DNA from: Flavobacteriaceae bacterium PS02337
Lineage (GTDB): Bacteria; Bacteroidota; Bacteroidia; Flavobacteriales; Flavobacteriaceae
Length of the DNA: 64,000 bases
Reading direction: 5' to 3'
Assembly: GCA_029959285.1 (NCBI GenBank)
Contig: JASCOE010000001.1
Span: forward strand, 186,001-250,000
Shown here piece after piece: positions 42,985 to 51,617 of this stretch (position 1 is the stretch's first letter; each line of letters opens with the position of its first letter). The notes below the pieces were generated by a model, which was not told where the DNA came from, ran no database searches, and worked only from the letters and a program-made list of their open reading frames with translations. A program made the translations under genes and the position numbers.

Positions 42985-44730
42985 ATGAAAAGATATTTAA
43001 TTCTATTTCTAATCACATTTCAAGGACTTATGGCTCAAGTACAATTTGAAGCCAGAGTCAGCAAAAACACGCTTGGAGTAAACGAAAGACTTCGTATAGA
43101 TTTCATGATGAATGTTGACGGAGATAACTTCGAACAGCCTTCTTTTGACGGATTTAGAATGGTTGCTGGACCAAGTCAGCAGATCAGTCAATCTTGGGTA
43201 AATGGGCGAAGCTCTTTTCAAAAAATATATTCTTATATCTTACAACCTGAAAGAAAAGGAGTTGTAATGATTAAACAGGCCGCGATAGAATATAACGGTC
43301 AGGTTTATAAAACCAATCCGATAAAAGTTACGGTTACCAATGCTGTTGCTCAAGAAAGAGATCCTAACGACAGACCTCCAGGATCTCCTAATGAATTACT
43401 GACTTTAGTTGCAGAAATTTCAAAAACAAATCCGTATTTAAATGAACCAATTACAGCTGTTTACAAACTGTATTTTAACAATATTGGTGTAAACGGTTTT
43501 AAAGAACTGGCAAAACCTAAATACAATGATTTCTGGAATCAGAATATTGATATTAAACAATTACAGATTGAAGAAGGAAGTTTTCAAGGGCAAAGATGTT
43601 ATTATGTAATCTTGAAAAAAACCGTTTTATATCCTCAAAAATCTGGAAGATTAACAATCGAGCCTCTTTCGTTAGATATTGAAGTAGAAATGGCTTCTAA
43701 TCGTCGCGATATGTTTGGTCAAATGATTACAACACAAGGTAATAAAGTAGTTTCGGCTGGAGCAAAAACGATCAATGTAAAACCACTTCCTGAAAGCAGT
43801 AAACCAGAAGGATTTACAGGCGCGGTTGGAAGATTGAATTTTACTGTTACTCCGTCAAAAACTACGCTTAAAAATGGCGAAGGACTTGACTTAATTGTAA
43901 GCGCACAAGGAACTGGAAATATGAAGTTATTTACGCTTCCAAAACCAGTGGTTCCAAATGCGTTGGAAATGTACGATCCTGTTCATGATGAAAGTGTAAC
44001 AACTTCGTTGACCGGAATGTCTGGAAGAATTACCGATAAATATACTATTGTGCCGCAATACAGAGGAAAATATGCCATCAAACCGATGCAGTTTTCTTAT
44101 TTCGATTTGAGTACAGGTTCGTACAAAACCATTACATCAAAAGAAATTATGATTGACGTTTTAGATGGACCAACGCCTGCAGAAGCAAATACAGGATCGC
44201 CGTCTAAAAATGCAGTTGCACAAACTGATCATTTCAAAAACATTAAATCTAAAACAGCTTTAATTCCGATTGCTAAAAAAGAGTTTTACGGTTCTAATTT
44301 GTATTTAGGATTATTATTTGCTCCTTTTATCATTATCCCGCTAATAATTTTAGCTAAGAAAAGAAAAGAAGCTATTGACGGTGATGTTACTGGAAATAGA
44401 ATTAGAATGAACAATAAACTGGCAAAGAAATATTTATCGCAAGCGAAGAAACATCTTAATAACAAAGAGCCTTTCTATATCGCATTAGAAAAAGCGATGC
44501 ATAATTTCTTGAAAGCCAAACTACATATTGAAACTTCAGAAATGAGTAAAGACAATATTAGAGAATTATTATTGTCTAGAAATGCAAATCCAGAAACGGT
44601 TCAGAACTTTATCGATTTGACAGAGAACTGTGAATTTGCTCGTTATGCACCAGCGTCAAGCGCATCGATTCAGCAAGATTATGATAAAGCCGTTTTGATT
44701 ATTTCTGAATTGGAAAAACAGATTGTTTAA
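42985..44730 (+). CDS. batD: BatD (oxygen tolerance protein)
   Basis: 581 residues. A signal peptide (MKRYLILFLITFQGLMAQ) leads to several immunoglobulin-like BatD domains (about 20-400; for example VQFEARVSKNTLGVNERLRIDF and LNFTVTPSKTTLKNGEGLDLIV), a membrane segment near 440-458 (LYLGLLFAPFIIIPLIIL) and a cytoplasmic helical tail. It belongs to the Bat complex in the inner membrane. It is separated from batE by a hairpin spacer. Confidence 0.92.
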   Translation: MKRYLILFLITFQGLMAQVQFEARVSKNTLGVNERLRIDFMMNVDGDNFEQPSFDGFRMVAGPSQQISQSWVNGRSSFQKIYSYILQPERKGVVMIKQAAIEYNGQVYKTNPIKVTVTNAVAQERDPNDRPPGSPNELLTLVAEISKTNPYLNEPITAVYKLYFNNIGVNGFKELAKPKYNDFWNQNIDIKQLQIEEGSFQGQRCYYVILKKTVLYPQKSGRLTIEPLSLDIEVEMASNRRDMFGQMITTQGNKVVSAGAKTINVKPLPESSKPEGFTGAVGRLNFTVTPSKTTLKNGEGLDLIVSAQGTGNMKLFTLPKPVVPNALEMYDPVHDESVTTSLTGMSGRITDKYTIVPQYRGKYAIKPMQFSYFDLSTGSYKTITSKEIMIDVLDGPTPAEANTGSPSKNAVAQTDHFKNIKSKTALIPIAKKEFYGSNLYLGLLFAPFIIIPLIILAKKRKEAIDGDVTGNRIRMNNKLAKKYLSQAKKHLNNKEPFYIALEKAMHNFLKAKLHIETSEMSKDNIRELLLSRNANPETVQNFIDLTENCEFARYAPASSASIQQDYDKAVLIISELEKQIV

Positions 44731-44745
44731 ATTTAACTTTAAAAC

Positions 44746-44778
44746 AAACCTAACAGTTTTTAAAAACCTGTTAGGTTT
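44746..44778. repeat. Hairpin AAACCTAACAG between batD and batE
   Basis: AAACCTAACAG (44746-44756) and CTGTTAGGTTT (44768-44778) with an inner TTTTTAAAAAC. It may be a processing site or attenuator inside the operon. I recall this word being a frequent intergenic palindrome in Flavobacterium. Confidence 0.75.
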
Positions 44779-44789
44779 AAAGAAATAAA

Positions 44790-45536
44790 ATGAAAAATAT
44801 ACTCTATCTCTTTTTATTAATCTCGCAGGTTTTCTTTGCGCAAGGGCGCTTTGAATCGGCAAATGCACTTTACCAAAAAGGGCAATATAAAGAAGCGATT
44901 CAGGTTTACGAAAACATAGTGAAAGAAGATAAATTACATTCTGCAGAATTGTATTTTAATCTTGGAAATTGCTATTATAAATTAAATCAAGTTGCGCCTT
45001 CGATTTATAATTATGAAAAAGCTTTAGTTCTTAAACCAAACGATCCTGAGACTTTAAACAATTTAAAATTTGCCAAAAAACTAACGATTGATGAAATTAA
45101 AGAAGTTCCAAAAGTTGGTTTTGCAAAACTGATTCAGAACTTTACTTCTATTTTTGACTATAACGAATGGGCAAAAATTGCCGTCGCGATAGGATTTATC
45201 TTTTTATTAAGTTTTATTGGTTATTACTTTTCAAAAGCTACACTTGCAAAAAGAATCTATTTTGTTGGGATGTTTATTTTTTTAGTTGCATTTGCTTTAA
45301 GCATATCTGCTGCTGTATCTGAAAAACGTCATTTTGATAACGATCGTGTTGCCATCGTTTTTTCTGAAATGAGTCAAGTTCGTGCAAAACCAGAAAAATC
45401 TGCAAATGGTATTATTTTATTACATGAAGGAGCAAAAGTATATGTTTTAGAAAGTGTTGCCGGCTGGAGAAAAGTAGAATTAACAGACGGAACCCAAGGC
45501 TGGATTGATTCTTTGACAATTAAAGAAGTTAAGTAA
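44790..45536 (+). CDS. batE: BatE, TPR and SH3-domain protein
   Basis: 248 residues. Signal peptide (MKNILYLFLLISQVFFAQ), two or three TPR units (about 20-95, ANALYQKGQYKEAIQVYENI and AELYFNLGNCYYKLNQ), two membrane segments (about 130-150 and 157-175) and a C-terminal bacterial SH3 domain (about 185-245, VRAKPEKSANGIILLHEGAKV, WIDSLTIKEV). It is the last gene of the Bat operon and ends before a strong bidirectional terminator. Confidence 0.9.
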   Translation: MKNILYLFLLISQVFFAQGRFESANALYQKGQYKEAIQVYENIVKEDKLHSAELYFNLGNCYYKLNQVAPSIYNYEKALVLKPNDPETLNNLKFAKKLTIDEIKEVPKVGFAKLIQNFTSIFDYNEWAKIAVAIGFIFLLSFIGYYFSKATLAKRIYFVGMFIFLVAFALSISAAVSEKRHFDNDRVAIVFSEMSQVRAKPEKSANGIILLHEGAKVYVLESVAGWRKVELTDGTQGWIDSLTIKEVK

Positions 45537-45559
45537 AAGTTCAAAATATTTAAATAAAG

Positions 45560-45599
45560 AAATCCCAAATTCCAATTTAAGTTTTGGAATTTGGGATTT
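45560..45599. terminator. Bidirectional terminator after the Bat operon
   Basis: A perfect 16-base stem, AAATCCCAAATTCCAA and its complement, with a short loop, between convergent genes. Confidence 0.9.
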
Positions 45600-45619
45600 T
45601 CATTTTTTGGAATTTAAGA

Positions 45620-47170
45620 TTAATTCACTGCATCAACCAATCTTATAAATTCAGATCGATAACCTTCTTCATCATTCGATAATCCAGATTTTGCTAAATT
45701 TTTAATATCAGAACTTGAACTGCTTGCAATATATTTCGATTCACGTAATTTAAGTCCGAACCAAGAAACGGCAGTTGTAAATTTGAAATCTGGCGAGCTA
45801 TATTTCAGCTCTGTTTTCTTATCTGCAATAACATTTATTATTTCATTACTTTTATTGCCATCAGGTTTTTTATATCTAAATTTCACTGTTGCCAGTTCAT
45901 CGCTGTAATTTCCGTCGTTTTTCTGTGTTTTGGTGTATTTCAAATCTGACGGTGTATAATCGCTTTCAACACCTGTCGGAATAACTTCATACAAAGCCGT
46001 AACCGAATGTCCGCTTCCTAATTCTCCTGCGTCAATTTTATCATTTTTAAAATCTTCTGCATTTAGTTTTCGGTTTTCATAACCAATTAAACGATACGCT
46101 TGAACATGTTTTGGATTAAATTCAATTTGAATTTTTACATCTTTCGCGATAGCAAACATAGAACCTTTAAATTCTTTTCCAAGAAAGCGGTTTGCTTCTT
46201 GAATGTTATCAATATAGGCGTAATTTCCATTTCCTTTATCGGCCAAAATCTCCATTTTTGAATCTTTATAATTGCCCATTCCGAATCCTAAAACGGTTAA
46301 GAAAACGCCAGATTCTCTTTTTTGTTCAATCAATTTCAACATATCATCATCTGATGAAGCGCCAACATTAAAATCACCATCGGTAGCTATCACCACTCTA
46401 TTGTTTCCTTCTTTGATGAAGTTTTGCTGTGCCAATTTGTATGCCAATTCGATTCCTTCTCCTCCTGCTGTACTTCCGCCTGCATGTAAATCATCGAACG
46501 CATCCATAATTTCATCTTTGTCATCTCCAGAAGTCGGTTCTAAAACTACTCCTGCTGAACCTGCATAAACCACAATTGAAACTTTATCGATGTTACGAAG
46601 TTCTTTCACTAAAATTTTCATTGATTCTTTTAGTAATGGCAATTTATTCTGTTCATCCATCGAACCCGAAACATCAACCAAAAAAACCAAATTAGTAGCC
46701 GGCAAATTTTCCATTGGAACATCCTTTCCCTGCAAACCAATTTTTAGCAATCGACTGTTTTTGTTCCACGGACAATCGCTGTATTCTGTATTAATAGAAA
46801 AAGGATGCTGACCGTCTGGCTGTGGATATTTGTATTTAAAGAAATTTATCATCTCCTCAACACGAACGGCATCTTTAGGAACTTTTTGCCCTTCGTTTAT
46901 AAATCGGCGAATATTGGTATACGATGCATTATCAACATCGATAGAAAAAGTAGAAAGTGGCGCTTTGAGCGGAGATTCAAATGGATTTTCTTCTATTCCT
47001 GCATAACTTTCTGTGTTTGGTTCGGGAATATATTCTTCATCTGAAACTGAATCAGTTGTAGTTACAGCCATTTCGGTAGAATCTGCAGCTTCGTCTGGTG
47101 CATACGCTTTCTTACAGCTGAAAATAGTAAGTACGAGGAATGCCATCATAAAGAAATTAAGATTTCTCAT
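45620..47170 (-). CDS. YfbK-like VWA lipoprotein
   Basis: 516 residues. A lipoprotein signal ends at C19 (LTIFSC). A YfbK-type N-terminal domain (FSIDVDNASYTNIRRFI) leads to a VWA domain with an intact MIDAS (FLVDVSGSM, then the Thr of GGSTAGGEG and IATDGDFNVG) and a C-terminal DUF3520-type region (about 340-510). E. coli YfbK has the same order; its job is not settled. Location next to the Bat operon, convergent with it, is suggestive because both carry VWA domains, but no link is shown. Confidence 0.88.
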   Translation of the reverse strand: MRNLNFFMMAFLVLTIFSCKKAYAPDEAADSTEMAVTTTDSVSDEEYIPEPNTESYAGIEENPFESPLKAPLSTFSIDVDNASYTNIRRFINEGQKVPKDAVRVEEMINFFKYKYPQPDGQHPFSINTEYSDCPWNKNSRLLKIGLQGKDVPMENLPATNLVFLVDVSGSMDEQNKLPLLKESMKILVKELRNIDKVSIVVYAGSAGVVLEPTSGDDKDEIMDAFDDLHAGGSTAGGEGIELAYKLAQQNFIKEGNNRVVIATDGDFNVGASSDDDMLKLIEQKRESGVFLTVLGFGMGNYKDSKMEILADKGNGNYAYIDNIQEANRFLGKEFKGSMFAIAKDVKIQIEFNPKHVQAYRLIGYENRKLNAEDFKNDKIDAGELGSGHSVTALYEVIPTGVESDYTPSDLKYTKTQKNDGNYSDELATVKFRYKKPDGNKSNEIINVIADKKTELKYSSPDFKFTTAVSWFGLKLRESKYIASSSSSDIKNLAKSGLSNDEEGYRSEFIRLVDAVN

Positions 47171-47400
47171 AAAGTAAATTTTTAAAAATTAATAAAAGGT
47201 TATTGGCTTCAAATAAGGACTAGCATTCCGGATGTACTAGAAGTGATTATTTGCAATTTTCGAGTAAGCAAAATCGTGTCAAAAAAATTAGAAATATTTT
47301 CCTTAATGGAAAACAAAATCAAAAACCCCGATTTTTAAAGGGATTTGGTGTGATTTTTTTTTTGAGAATGAGAAGATTTTTTTATGCATTTGAATTTTAG

Positions 47401-47420
47401 AGACGCACTGCAGTGCGTCT
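47401..47420. repeat. Perfect 20-base palindrome, AGACGCAC family, copy 2
   Basis: AGACGCACTGCAGTGCGTCT is its own complement. It differs from copy 1 at 32570 only in the centre, and both are followed by CTACG- or CTACA-like bases. Confidence 0.8.
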
Positions 47421-47476
47421 ACGTCCAGCATATCGACAAAGATTGTGTTAGATGAATTAGGATGAATATTTATTTT

Positions 47477-47544
47477 TGCCACAGATTAAAAGAATTGAAT
47501 GGATTTTTTTTTTGAAATCATTTTAATCTTTTTAATCTGTGGCA
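47477..47544. repeat. Palindromic element, TGCCACAGATTAAAAG family, copy 2
   Basis: TGCCACAGATTAAAA (47477-47491) and its complement (47530-47544), 15 perfect bases, with a T-rich centre. Same family as 34671-34735. Confidence 0.8.
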
Positions 47545-47550
47545 TTAATT

Positions 47551-48123
47551 TTATTCAAACTGATATATTTTCTCAGGCGTAACGCAAAAATCTAATTTGA
47601 TATCCGATTCAAAAACATCATCGATTTGGTTAACAGCTTCAAAAAACGAAAGCCCGATTTTGATGGTTTCAGGTTTGCATTCGGCAAGGAATTTATCGTA
47701 AAAACCTTTTCCGTAACCAATTCGGTTTCCGAAAACATCAAATGCTAGAAGCGGTACCAAAACCACTTCAACTTTAGAAGAAGGAACTTCAATTCCGTCA
47801 ACAGGTTCTGGAATATTATATTCGTTTTTTTTGATTTTGGTATTATCTGTTAGAAGAAAATGAGTCATTTTTCTAGTCTCAAAATCACTTTTAGAAATTA
47901 GGATTTCTTTGTCTTTTCCAGAAAGTAAATGCAAAACAAATTCGGTATTGACTTCTTTTTGCTCTTCAATCGGAAGAAAAACATGATAATAAATTTTATC
48001 CCAAATTGGCATTTGAATTAATTGATTTGCAATTGCCAAACTTTTTTCTTCAACTTCATCAAAAGAAAGCGCTTTACGGAAATTTTTATATTCAATTCGA
48101 AGTTCTTTTTTACTCGTCGGCAT
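47551..48123 (-). CDS. 5-formyltetrahydrofolate cyclo-ligase
   Basis: 190 residues from the ATG at 48123 (MPTSKKELRIEYKNFRKAL), the usual family length. An upstream codon at 48189 would extend it within the preceding gene. It converts 5-formyl-THF with ATP to 5,10-methenyl-THF. The signature PLLAFDVFGNRIGYGKGFYDKFL near 130-155 is diagnostic, and the N-terminal KKELR-R lies where ATP binds. It overlaps the end of the aspartoacylase-like gene by 14 bases, so the two are coupled. Confidence 0.92.
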   Translation of the reverse strand: MPTSKKELRIEYKNFRKALSFDEVEEKSLAIANQLIQMPIWDKIYYHVFLPIEEQKEVNTEFVLHLLSGKDKEILISKSDFETRKMTHFLLTDNTKIKKNEYNIPEPVDGIEVPSSKVEVVLVPLLAFDVFGNRIGYGKGFYDKFLAECKPETIKIGLSFFEAVNQIDDVFESDIKLDFCVTPEKIYQFE

Positions 48124-49087
48124 TGTCGGGCGTTTTTGATAAATGATAAATGGCATCGCCTTCGTAAACAATTGGCGAATGATTGGCATTAATTACAAAT
48201 CCATCGTGCGGCGCTTTCACTTTTTGTTCAAACTTTCCGAACGGATCTGTAATGATGGCTAAGATAGTGCCTTTGGTAACAAATCTTCCGACCAAATTAA
48301 AATCATGAAGTAGTCCAGAACATTTTGCACGAAGCCAAACCGATTGTTTAATGTAAATTGAAGGTTGCGCAGCTGGCTCAACTAACTGTTTCGGATCCAG
48401 CATATTCAAATAATGCAATAAACGTTTTGTTCCCAAAACGCCTTCATTTGCAATTTCGTTATTGATATCTAAAGATTTTCCGCCTTCAAAAAGAAGCATT
48501 TTTACATTGGCTTTTTCAGAAGTATTTCTAAAAGAACCATTTATATTTTTAGAATATAAAGTAAAAGGCGCATTAAAAATATCGGCCAAAACTTTTAATT
48601 CGGGATTGTTTTCGGTAATTCTAATTTGCGGTGCATTAAATCGGCTTGCTCCGCCCGCATGAAAATCGACAGCGTAGTCTAAAATTGGCAAAATTTCTTC
48701 AACAATATGATAAGCAAATCGGCTGGCAAGCGAACCTTTTTTGCTTCCTGGAAAAACGCGATTTAAATCACGACCGTCAGGAAATTCGCGAGATTTATTG
48801 ACAAAACCATACATATTGATGACTGGAATGCAAATTATAGTTCCGCGTGTTGGTCGGTTTATTTTTTTGCTGATAAGTTGACGAACCACTTCAACACCGT
48901 TTATTTCGTCGCCATGAATTCCGGCAGAAAATAAAATGGTCGGGCCGTCATGCTTGGATCGGCGCACAATTACAGGAATATTCAACTTGGTTGTAGTATG
49001 CAATCGAGCAATTTCAACGTTTATGGTTCTGTGTTCTCCCGGCAAAATCGATTCGCCAAAAATAACCAATGGAGTACTATTTTTCAT
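48110..49087 (-). CDS. Succinylglutamate desuccinylase/aspartoacylase family protein
   Basis: 325 residues. A zinc carboxypeptidase-like fold: metal-ligand pair in GIHGDEINGVEV (H-x-x-E), a second His in VDFHAGG, and the Glu in LLFEGG. The C-terminal 90 residues form a beta-barrel half (VRAKCSGLLHDFNLVGRFV, KAPHDGFVI) like the AstE/AspA group. Members remove acyl or amino acid groups by hydrolysing an amide. The substrate is unknown, and no RimK-like ligase lies nearby. It overlaps the cyclo-ligase gene downstream. Confidence 0.85.
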   Translation of the reverse strand: MKNSTPLVIFGESILPGEHRTINVEIARLHTTTKLNIPVIVRRSKHDGPTILFSAGIHGDEINGVEVVRQLISKKINRPTRGTIICIPVINMYGFVNKSREFPDGRDLNRVFPGSKKGSLASRFAYHIVEEILPILDYAVDFHAGGASRFNAPQIRITENNPELKVLADIFNAPFTLYSKNINGSFRNTSEKANVKMLLFEGGKSLDINNEIANEGVLGTKRLLHYLNMLDPKQLVEPAAQPSIYIKQSVWLRAKCSGLLHDFNLVGRFVTKGTILAIITDPFGKFEQKVKAPHDGFVINANHSPIVYEGDAIYHLSKTPDNADE

Positions 49088-49132
49088 GTAGAATTATAAA
49101 ATCTAAATATAGAAATTATTCTTTTGATTTCG

Positions 49133-49140
49133 TAAATTTG
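49133..49140 (+). promoter_or_regulatory. Promoter -7 box of uvrC
   Basis: TAAATTTG, 38 bases before the ATG at 49178. No matching -33 TTG is seen. Confidence 0.45.
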
Positions 49141-49177
49141 AAACTAATTCAATGTTAAGCTTCATTTGGAAATCGGA

Positions 49178-51022
49178 ATGGTTTTTGAAAAGCTTTACAA
49201 ACATCTTCAGAAACAAAAAAGAATGCAAAAACCGGCCTTAGATCTTCAAATTTTAACTTTGCCAGACAATCCAGGTGTTTATCAATATTACGATAAAGAC
49301 GGAAAAATCTTGTACGTCGGAAAAGCTAAAAATCTAAAAAAAAGGGTTTCATCTTATTTTAATAAAATTCACGATACAGCCAAAACAAACGTTTTGGTCA
49401 AAAAAATCGTGACTATAAAACACATCGTCGTTCCAACCGAAACCGATGCGCTTTTATTAGAAAATAATTTAATTAAAACGCTTCAGCCAAGATATAATGT
49501 GCTGTTGCGCGATGACAAAAGTTATCCGTGGATTTGTATTAAAAAAGAACCATTTTCTAGAATATTTTTGACGCGAAGAATGGTCAAAGACGGTTCTGAA
49601 TATTTTGGACCTTATACCAATTTCAAAATGGTGCACACTATTTTGGATTTGATTAAAGAATTATATCCGCTTCGAACTTGTAATTATGATTTGAGCGAAT
49701 CGAATATTAATTCTGGGAAATTTAAAGTTTGCCTAGAATATCATATTGGAAATTGTAAAGGACCTTGCGAAGGTTTGGAACCTTTAGAAGAATATCAAAG
49801 ACAAGTAAATGCGATTCGCGAAATCTTGAAAGGAAATTTTAAAGAAAGTTTAAAAGATTTCAAGAAATTGATGAATACTTATGCGCAGAATTTACAATTT
49901 GAAGAAGCGCAGAAAATCAAAGAAAAGATTGAGGTTTTAGAGAATTATCAATCCAGATCGACGATCATCAATCCGAAAATTACCAATATTGACGTTTTCT
50001 CGATTGTTTCTGATGAAAGTGCCGCTTATGTCAACTTTTTGCAGATTTCTCACGGTTCGATTATTCGTTCGCATACTTTAGATATTAAGAAAAAATTGGA
50101 CGAAAGCGACGAAGAATTATTAGAATTGGCGATTGTAGAATTGCGTGAGCGTTTTCAATTATTATCAAAAGAAATTATTGTTCCTTTTGAATTGGATTTG
50201 GGTGAAAACATTAAAGTAACCGTTCCGCAGCTTGGCGATAAAAAACAGATTCTAGATTTATCGATTCGAAATGCCAAATTCTATCGAATCGAACAATTGA
50301 AACAATTGCAAATTGTAGATCCAGATCGTCACGTAAATCGAATTATGGCGCAAATGCAGAAAGATTTACGTCTTCCTATTGAGCCTCGACATATTGAATG
50401 TTTTGATAACTCGAATATTCAAGGAACAAATCCCGTTGCGGCTTGTGTCGTTTTTAAAGACGGAAAACCAAGCAAAAAAGATTATCGCCATTTTAATGTA
50501 AAAACAGTTGAAGGCCCTGACGATTTTGCTTCGATGACTGAAATTGTAGGCCGACGCTATAAAAGATTGTTGGAAGAAAACGAACCTTTGCCACAATTAA
50601 TTATTATTGACGGTGGAAAAGGACAACTTTCTGCGGCATTAAAAAGTATTGATGAATTAGGTTTACGCGGAAAAGTTGCCATTATCGGAATTGCAAAACG
50701 TCTGGAAGAACTTTTTTATCCTGGCGATTCTATTCCGTTATATTTAGATAAAAAGTCAGAAACTTTAAAAGTGATTCAGCAATTACGAAATGAAGCGCAC
50801 AGATTCGGAATCACTTTTCATAGAGATAAAAGAAGCAAAGCTGCTCTTAATTCTTCTGTAGAAAGTATTCCAGGAATTGGAGAAAAAACAATGCTGGCTT
50901 TAATTCAGCATTTTAAAAGTGTTAAAAGATTAAAATTGGCTACAGAAAAAGAAATTTCAGATGTTGTAGGTGTTTCTAGGGCAAAAAAAATTGTCGAATT
51001 TTATCATCCAAAAGAAAGTTAA
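49178..51022 (+). CDS. uvrC: Excinuclease ABC subunit C
   Basis: About 614 residues. UvrC makes both cuts in nucleotide excision repair with UvrA and UvrB. In order: a GIY-YIG nuclease (NPGVYQYYDKDGKILYVGKAKNLKKRV), a Cys-rich part (KVCLEYHIGNCKGPCEG), a UvrB-binding UVR motif (FKKLMNTYAQNLQFEEAQKIKEK), an RNase H-like nuclease (ECFDNSNIQGTNPVAACVVF, LIIIDGGKGQL) and C-terminal helix-hairpin-helix units (SVESIPGIGEKT). Possible starts are a TTG at 49166, ATG 49178 and ATG 49223 (MQKPALDLQI); the last fits UvrC N-termini well and may be the true one. Confidence 0.95.
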   Translation: MVFEKLYKHLQKQKRMQKPALDLQILTLPDNPGVYQYYDKDGKILYVGKAKNLKKRVSSYFNKIHDTAKTNVLVKKIVTIKHIVVPTETDALLLENNLIKTLQPRYNVLLRDDKSYPWICIKKEPFSRIFLTRRMVKDGSEYFGPYTNFKMVHTILDLIKELYPLRTCNYDLSESNINSGKFKVCLEYHIGNCKGPCEGLEPLEEYQRQVNAIREILKGNFKESLKDFKKLMNTYAQNLQFEEAQKIKEKIEVLENYQSRSTIINPKITNIDVFSIVSDESAAYVNFLQISHGSIIRSHTLDIKKKLDESDEELLELAIVELRERFQLLSKEIIVPFELDLGENIKVTVPQLGDKKQILDLSIRNAKFYRIEQLKQLQIVDPDRHVNRIMAQMQKDLRLPIEPRHIECFDNSNIQGTNPVAACVVFKDGKPSKKDYRHFNVKTVEGPDDFASMTEIVGRRYKRLLEENEPLPQLIIIDGGKGQLSAALKSIDELGLRGKVAIIGIAKRLEELFYPGDSIPLYLDKKSETLKVIQQLRNEAHRFGITFHRDKRSKAALNSSVESIPGIGEKTMLALIQHFKSVKRLKLATEKEISDVVGVSRAKKIVEFYHPKES

Positions 51023-51028
51023 TTCATT

Positions 51029-51565
51029 TTGAAAAAAATTCTTTCACATATTATTCTCTGTTCGTTTTTTTCTATTTCGTATAGTCAAAATGATATTTCT
51101 TTTGTACAAAAAGATAAAAGTAAAATCGAGATAAGTTTTAAAAATAAAATTGGAACTAGCGATGAAGAATACGAACAAGCGGTCGAAATAAAAAATGTCC
51201 AAACTGGAAAAACTCAATTTATAAATAACATTGAGGTTTCAATTACAGGAAAACCTTCACGTTTAGAAATAAACGATTATAATTTTGACGGCTATACCGA
51301 TTTTGCCAGTTTTCGCACCGATGACGGAATGGGAGTTTATACGATTTATCAGATTTTTATCTTTAATCCGAAAACAAAAAATTTTGAAAGTTTAAAATTT
51401 CCATCCAATTATAATCCGAAATGTGATATGTTTTGCGATGTAAAAGTTGACAAAATAAAAAAGACGCTTACATCGAGTTGCAGAGGCGGAGCAAAAACCC
51501 ACAGCGATGTCTGGAAGTATGATCAAAACAAAAAGTTAATACTTTCAAAAACAACATCATATTAA
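51029..51565 (+). CDS. Secreted protein, XAC2610-like
   Basis: 178 residues with a signal peptide (MKKILSHIILCSFFSISYSQ). The core LEINDYNFDGYTDFASF followed by GVYTIYQIFIFNP looks like the calcium-style DxNxDG turn of XAC2610-related proteins. Late Cys residues (CDMFCDVKV, SSCRGG) may form disulfides outside the cytoplasm. The start is TTG at 51029, six bases after the uvrC stop; no ATG lies near the signal peptide. The function is unknown. Confidence 0.72.
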   Translation: MKKILSHIILCSFFSISYSQNDISFVQKDKSKIEISFKNKIGTSDEEYEQAVEIKNVQTGKTQFINNIEVSITGKPSRLEINDYNFDGYTDFASFRTDDGMGVYTIYQIFIFNPKTKNFESLKFPSNYNPKCDMFCDVKVDKIKKTLTSSCRGGAKTHSDVWKYDQNKKLILSKTTSY

Positions 51566-51617
51566 GAGTAAACCCAAAAAAATTGCCGACTTTTACAAAA
51601 CTAACTTGCAAATTTTT

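Larger units (their letters stand above)
47171..47550. other. Intergenic region with two palindromic repeats
   Basis: 380 bases between leftward genes. It contains the AGACGCAC palindrome (47401-47420) and the TGCCACAGATTAAAAG element (47477-47544), plus homopolymer T runs. I see no ORF. Confidence 0.6.
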
